DNA of 64,000 bases, from NCBI GenBank assembly GCA_033063855.1, contig CP093831.1, forward strand, positions 27,528,001 to 27,592,000, written 5' to 3'. The notes below the pieces were generated by a model, which searched no databases, was not told where the DNA came from, and saw only the letters and a list, made by a program, of their open reading frames with translations. Below are positions 60,123 to 64,000 of the stretch, in pieces. Every line of letters starts with the position of its first letter. Positions within the stretch are counted from its first letter, which is position 1. Made by a program: the position numbers and the translations under genes. Source of the stretch: Smittia aterrima (lineage: Eukaryota > Arthropoda > Insecta > Diptera > Chironomidae).

Positions 60123-60768
60123 TTAAATTCTAATGATTGACAAATAAACTTTTTCTTGAAAGACAACTTCTCCGTCTTTTGTTATCGTGCTCTCAGCTGC
60201 GTATTCTCCTGTTTTCATGATCACTTTGGGGAAGTTTTTCAAACTTGGTTGAAAGCCACGAATCTCGTAAGTTCCCTAAAAATAAGATTTAATAAAATGT
60301 TCAACCAATAAATCTTTAAATTAGTTTACTTTTGGTAATGGACAGGGCACGGTTGCTGGAAAGTTAGAAGTCGCTACTAGTTCTGGGTAAACATATTCGT
60401 CTTCATTGATTAAATCACAAATTCCGTTTTCTGGAATTTTGTAAGGCATTCTCCGATATTCTCCTCCTTGCTTCGCGTATATCAAAATCGTTTCTCTAAA
60501 CGAGTTGTCCATCTCGATATTGATCGACAAGTTTCCGTAGAATTTGTTAGTTCTTGATTCTTTATCTTTTCGAACCTTTATTTTCGAAAAATCGAGATAT
60601 TCGGTGCCACCCAATTGCTCGACGCGTTGTATATCGATTTCAATGTAAGCTGACGCCTGAAAAATATTCAAAATTCAAAATAATAAATATACTTCTCTAA
60701 TTTGCGAAAATGCTCACGAAAGAAATTAGAAACCCAATCAACATCGTTTGACAAATCAGAGAAGACAT
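60123..60768 (-). CDS. DUF1091 secreted protein 10, 176 aa
   Basis: Exons 60768-60718, 60656-60330, 60275-60123. Leader MSSLICQTMLIGFLISF; mature start ASAYIEIDIQRVEQLGG. Outermost gene of the right array and positional mirror of gene 1, but exon sequences differ clearly (NGICDLINEDEYVYPE, VPCPLPK, GTYEIRGFQPSLKNFP). Its TATA position reads TTATTAAA, the weakest of the set. Border element E4 lies about 220 bp upstream. Confidence 0.86.
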
Positions 60769-63615
60769 CGTTGACAAAATTCTTCAGACTGATTTAAAAA
60801 TTCAGTTTGCATCGAATTTATTAAAATTATTCTGCTCATTACAAGAATTATCAGCAAATCTGATTTGAATCAAATCATTTGATACCGATCGAAGAGATTC
60901 TCTTTTCAATGCTCATTAATTTCTAAAGTGACAAGCTTTAAATTGTTGTCACAGATCGTGACACTTTCATTCGAACAGTCACTCAAGCAATGACATAAAA
61001 ATCCCTTTAATTGTTTTTACTAATTTGGCTATCGAGCAAGATCAACAAAAATTTCATGTTCAACTGGATCAGATGTTACACATTTTGTTTTCACTTGTGC
61101 GCGCATATTCAAATCACATAATCGCATCGTCACTCATAACTCGGAATATTTGTGAACAGAAAAGTTTATTTTCAACTTTTTCGGTTGCTTCGTCGACTTG
61201 AGTTGGATTAGATAATTATTTAAAGCATTTTTCTTGTTGATTGCGGTGCGTGTGTTCGAAAGTGACCGCAGAACGTGCGATTTCAATCAGTCGCAACATT
61301 TTCGGTTTCGTTTTAATTGATTTTGGGATTTGCTTTAGGTCGAGACGTGAAATTCGCGAGAAAAGAGTTTTTCTGTTCAACGAACAAAAAGAAACTTTTG
61401 CTCTTGCCTCTTGTGTTTGACTTTAACTCATGCTCGACCTCATTCCATTGCCGTTCTTTCCACCAGAGCGGTCTGAGCAGGCATCATTATGGAAACATCA
61501 GCATTATTCATTTTTATGAGCTTTGCAAAGAATGCATAATTACATAAGAAAAGCACTTGAAGTTCAATTATTCACTGCAAAGCCAAACAAAAAGTGGAAA
61601 TGGCATGAATGCACTTCGAACAAGCGAAGCGAGCGAGCGAGCCAGCGATCAAACATTTGGAAATCTCCATAAGATTTAGAAGTGAAGTCGAGTTGCTAAG
61701 AAAGGCGAATGACAGAAGAATGAGCTCAAGAAAATATTAAATCGACACTGAATGATGAAGCATTTGTGCCACGTGCTGACATGGACAGCAAGAAACAAAT
61801 AGAAAAAGAACAATTCTCTTCGAGTGGCAATTCAATCCGTGCATGTCTTCGCTTCCTGATCGTGTTAGATGATGAAAACGATGATGATCGTTGTTCAGCT
61901 TGATTTACGATGCAATTTCTCATCGCAATAAAAATTATGGAATTTTATTGGAAACTCCGATCGCTTCGCTTTGTTGCTCGGGAGAAAGAGCTGAAGATTT
62001 GCTCTAATTTTCTTTCCTCCGTTTGGCTTTTGTGTTGTCAATTTCTTTGCTTCATTAGTCGCGAGATGAGTCTGAGAATAAAAGCGAGTCACGTAATCTT
62101 CTGTTTGCGCAACGAAAAGAAAAAAAAATAAGTGCAAGTGAGGAATTGCATCGAGAAATTCCCACACAAGTTGAACCGAAATTACGTTCAAAAATTGGAT
62201 CAACAACTATCGCGTGAAAATACCACGCAGGGAGATATTCGATCGAATTATCTTTGCGGCCTCGTTCTGATAATTCAAGACTTTCAGTTGATCTTTCCCT
62301 CATTTCCTTGCCTCTCTCTCTCAATTATTTGTGGATCACTCGAGGACACTTTCATTGGCTTTGCGAGATTCATCGATGAAAAATTGCGAGCGAACGACAG
62401 TTTACCTTGCAATACTTTAATAGCAGCTCATTATTTTTATTGGTACATGCATTTTAAAGCGCTTAACGTTGTTATTGTTACGCCACACATGCATCACTTT
62501 TATTTTTCATCGCGCTTTCGTTGGAGTTTAAAGAAATTGTGCACTTATTGCCCTCATCGCCTTCTCTCGGCTTCGAATCGCTGAAGGAGAGTTACAGTTT
62601 CAATGCGCTTTGAACATGAATGAACTGAGCAGAGCAGAAGTTATGCAACGAGCTCCGTAGATGCATAAATCAATGCACATAATTCTTTGATACGATTTTC
62701 CTCTCTCTCTCGACTCTCGCTCCAATTTATCGTTGCTTGCTCCATATTTCGACCTGCATTGAAACAGTTTTCACTTTCACTCGGGCCACGACTTCTCATC
62801 GCCATTAGTTTTGTGTCTTTCCTCCATTTGTTGCATAATCGATCATCGCAAGTGGACATGAATGTCCTGGAATTAAGCTAAGGTGACAGTAAAAATGTTA
62901 ATTGCATTCCAAAGCGAGTTTCGTTTTATTGCAACTTGTTGGCGGAGAATTGAGAATTGCAATATTAAAATGAAATACGAGCAAGCTCAACTTCAACTTC
63001 CTGGTCGCGTTGACTTTAAAATATTTCGTTGAATGAGAGACGAGAAACTTCTCACGATTAGAATTCATTTGCTGATCCAAATGATTGAGATTCAATGTCA
63101 CAAGACTTCAGCCAACTCACAGAAAACTCAATTTTATTCTTTGTCGCCTCTTTACACTTCAGAAGCTTCGACAGTGAAAAGAAATCTCCAAAATCTTCTG
63201 ACCTAGTGCAACAAGATTCAAGATCATTGTCGTTTCATTAAATTTATTTCGAGCACAACTTAACCTTGAGCTTCCCTTCAAAAATCATCGAGACTCTTGG
63301 TCCAAGTACAACTTAAGATTTTAATTGCAGCCAATTATGGAAATGAGAGAGAAAAAATTTAATTTAAATTTTTTAAAAAATGATGCGAGGCTCAAGAAAT
63401 TTAATTTGCTTTATGGAATAATGAGAGCGAAAGGGAGGACAAAGTACATAACTGTTATCAATTCGACTTTTTCTCTCGCAAGTTGATTAACAGCGATTTG
63501 AAAAAGCGCTGAAGTCGACAATCTAAAAACAACCGTCCGACGGTTTGTGATTCATTTTTAATTGACGAGATAAAAAAAAGTGTCGCGACAAGTGAAAAAT
63601 TAAATTCAATTTGTT
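60769..63615. other. Outer flank of right arm, no supported gene
   Basis: Mirror of 25683-29990 apart from the missing 2.5 kb. Frames that are the same in both arms (for example at 61317-61547 and 62641-62859) reflect near-identical DNA; their reading continues unequally because of single-base length changes, which argues against coding. Confidence 0.6.
60985..61068 (-). repeat. Array border element E4
   Basis: Inverted copy of E1 on the outer edge of the right array. The whole block 60920-61560 is almost identical to 29990-29345 in reverse, including the ACATTTTGTTTTCACTTGTG stretch next to the element. Confidence 0.75.
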
Positions 63616-64000
63616 ATGAACATCAATTGCGAGTTTTTAAATTCTTCTATTCATTTAGAGAAGACTTACATGTGCCACATAAACAATGCATCAATAACAG
63701 AGAAGGATCACAAGATTAAAAAATTTAAAGGAGTTCACGAACCAGGAAAAACTAACAATGACGTCAAATGCGTTTACTTCAATCAAACAGACGTGAAGTA
63801 TTTTCCTCGAGGTCTCCACAATCATTTTCATAATCTCACTCATTTGACTATTGATGGCTGTGGGATCAAGGAAATTTCGAAAAATGATTTGGAAGGACTC
63901 AAGAAACTTGTTAGTCTTTCTATTGACAGTGATCAATTGACTTCATTGCCCGATGATTTGTTAACCAAAATGCCACATTTACAATTTGTTTCGCTTAAAG
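63616..64000 (+). CDS. Leucine-rich-repeat protein, 5' part, cut by window end
   Basis: Open frame from ATG at 63616 to the window end, without a stop. It starts MNINCEFLNSSIHLEKTYMC, then has a Cys-bearing N-cap region (CHINN, GVHEPGKTNNDVKCVYF) followed by LRR units: FPRGLHNHFHNLTHLTIDG, GIKEISKNDLEGLKKLVSLS and QLTSLPDDLLTKMPHLQFVS. Such extracellular LRR proteins are common in flies. No signal peptide is seen at this ATG; either a leader exon lies upstream (a TTCATTTAG|AG acceptor exists at about 63660) or this is a fragment. Partner and role unknown. Confidence 0.7.
   Translation, partial: MNINCEFLNSSIHLEKTYMCHINNASITEKDHKIKKFKGVHEPGKTNNDVKCVYFNQTDVKYFPRGLHNHFHNLTHLTIDGCGIKEISKNDLEGLKKLVSLSIDSDQLTSLPDDLLTKMPHLQFVSLK

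Larger units (their letters stand above)
51130..63030 (-). repeat. Large inverted duplication, right arm
   Basis: Counterpart of 25683-35290 in reverse order. It has six intact DUF1091 genes instead of four, extra relics and the ionotropic receptor, but lacks about 2.5 kb present at 26750-29345 in the left arm. The outer boundary is near 63030, where similarity to the left arm stops abruptly. Confidence 0.85.

Noticed and set aside
61317..61547. 76-codon frame identical to one at 29372-29602
   Set aside because: Same reason: a shared non-coding block of the inverted duplication; no recognisable protein.
62132..62584. 150-codon frame in the right arm
   Set aside because: The matching left-arm sequence breaks this frame by small length changes, which speaks against coding.
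1..64000. Search for tRNA, rRNA, CRISPR arrays and transposon ends
   Set aside because: Nothing convincing was seen by eye; a tRNAscan or repeat-library search would be needed to exclude short or eroded examples.

Overview
The window is nuclear DNA of an insect, most likely a fly or midge. It is AT-rich, with short GT-AG introns of about 50-90 nt. It carries a very long chitin deacetylase of the Cda5 type, a Krüppel-type zinc-finger gene, a delta/epsilon-like glutathione S-transferase, a divergent ionotropic receptor and a DUF1091 (CheA/ML-like) family. No species marker was found and no transposon was recognised. All gene models were spliced by eye from reading frame, intron phase and GT-AG sites.

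Region 1 (1-3.85 kb): three tandem two-exon genes on the + strand. Each joins a near-identical signal-peptide exon, shared intron and shared flanks to a second exon made of rearranged, deleted and partly duplicated pieces of the first half of actin. They look like a family of secreted actin-fragment proteins and are the most unusual content of the window.

Region 2 (3.85-11.4 kb): no gene supported; it holds one arm (5.93-7.38 kb) of an inverted repeat whose partner lies at 47.5-48.8 kb.

Region 3 (11.4-46.1 kb): one gene on the minus strand, a Cda5-type chitin deacetylase of about 2480 residues (signal peptide, CBM14 domain, huge Ser/Thr/Pro/Gln-rich linker, C-terminal deacetylase). It has two alternative signal-peptide first exons about 9.6 kb apart and a pair of mutually exclusive catalytic exons, one reading TFDD and the other TFED at catalytic motif 1. 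Other genes lie inside its 5' introns on the opposite strand: four DUF1091 genes (30.2-33.7 kb), a Krüppel-like gene with only three fingers (39.9-40.9 kb) and the GST (42.2-42.9 kb).

Region 4 (52.5-60.8 kb): six more DUF1091 genes on the minus strand, at least three relics, and a + strand ionotropic receptor lying among them. All ten intact DUF1091 genes keep the same three-exon structure (51, 327 or 330, and 153 nt). The left array (25.7-35.3 kb) and the right array (51.1-63.0 kb) form a large inverted duplication. Stretches of non-coding DNA at its edges are almost identical between arms, and one short element borders both arrays on all four edges. Proximity of lipid-binding CheA-like proteins to a chemoreceptor suggests a chemosensory locus, but this is inference.

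The window ends inside a leucine-rich-repeat gene (from 63.6 kb).
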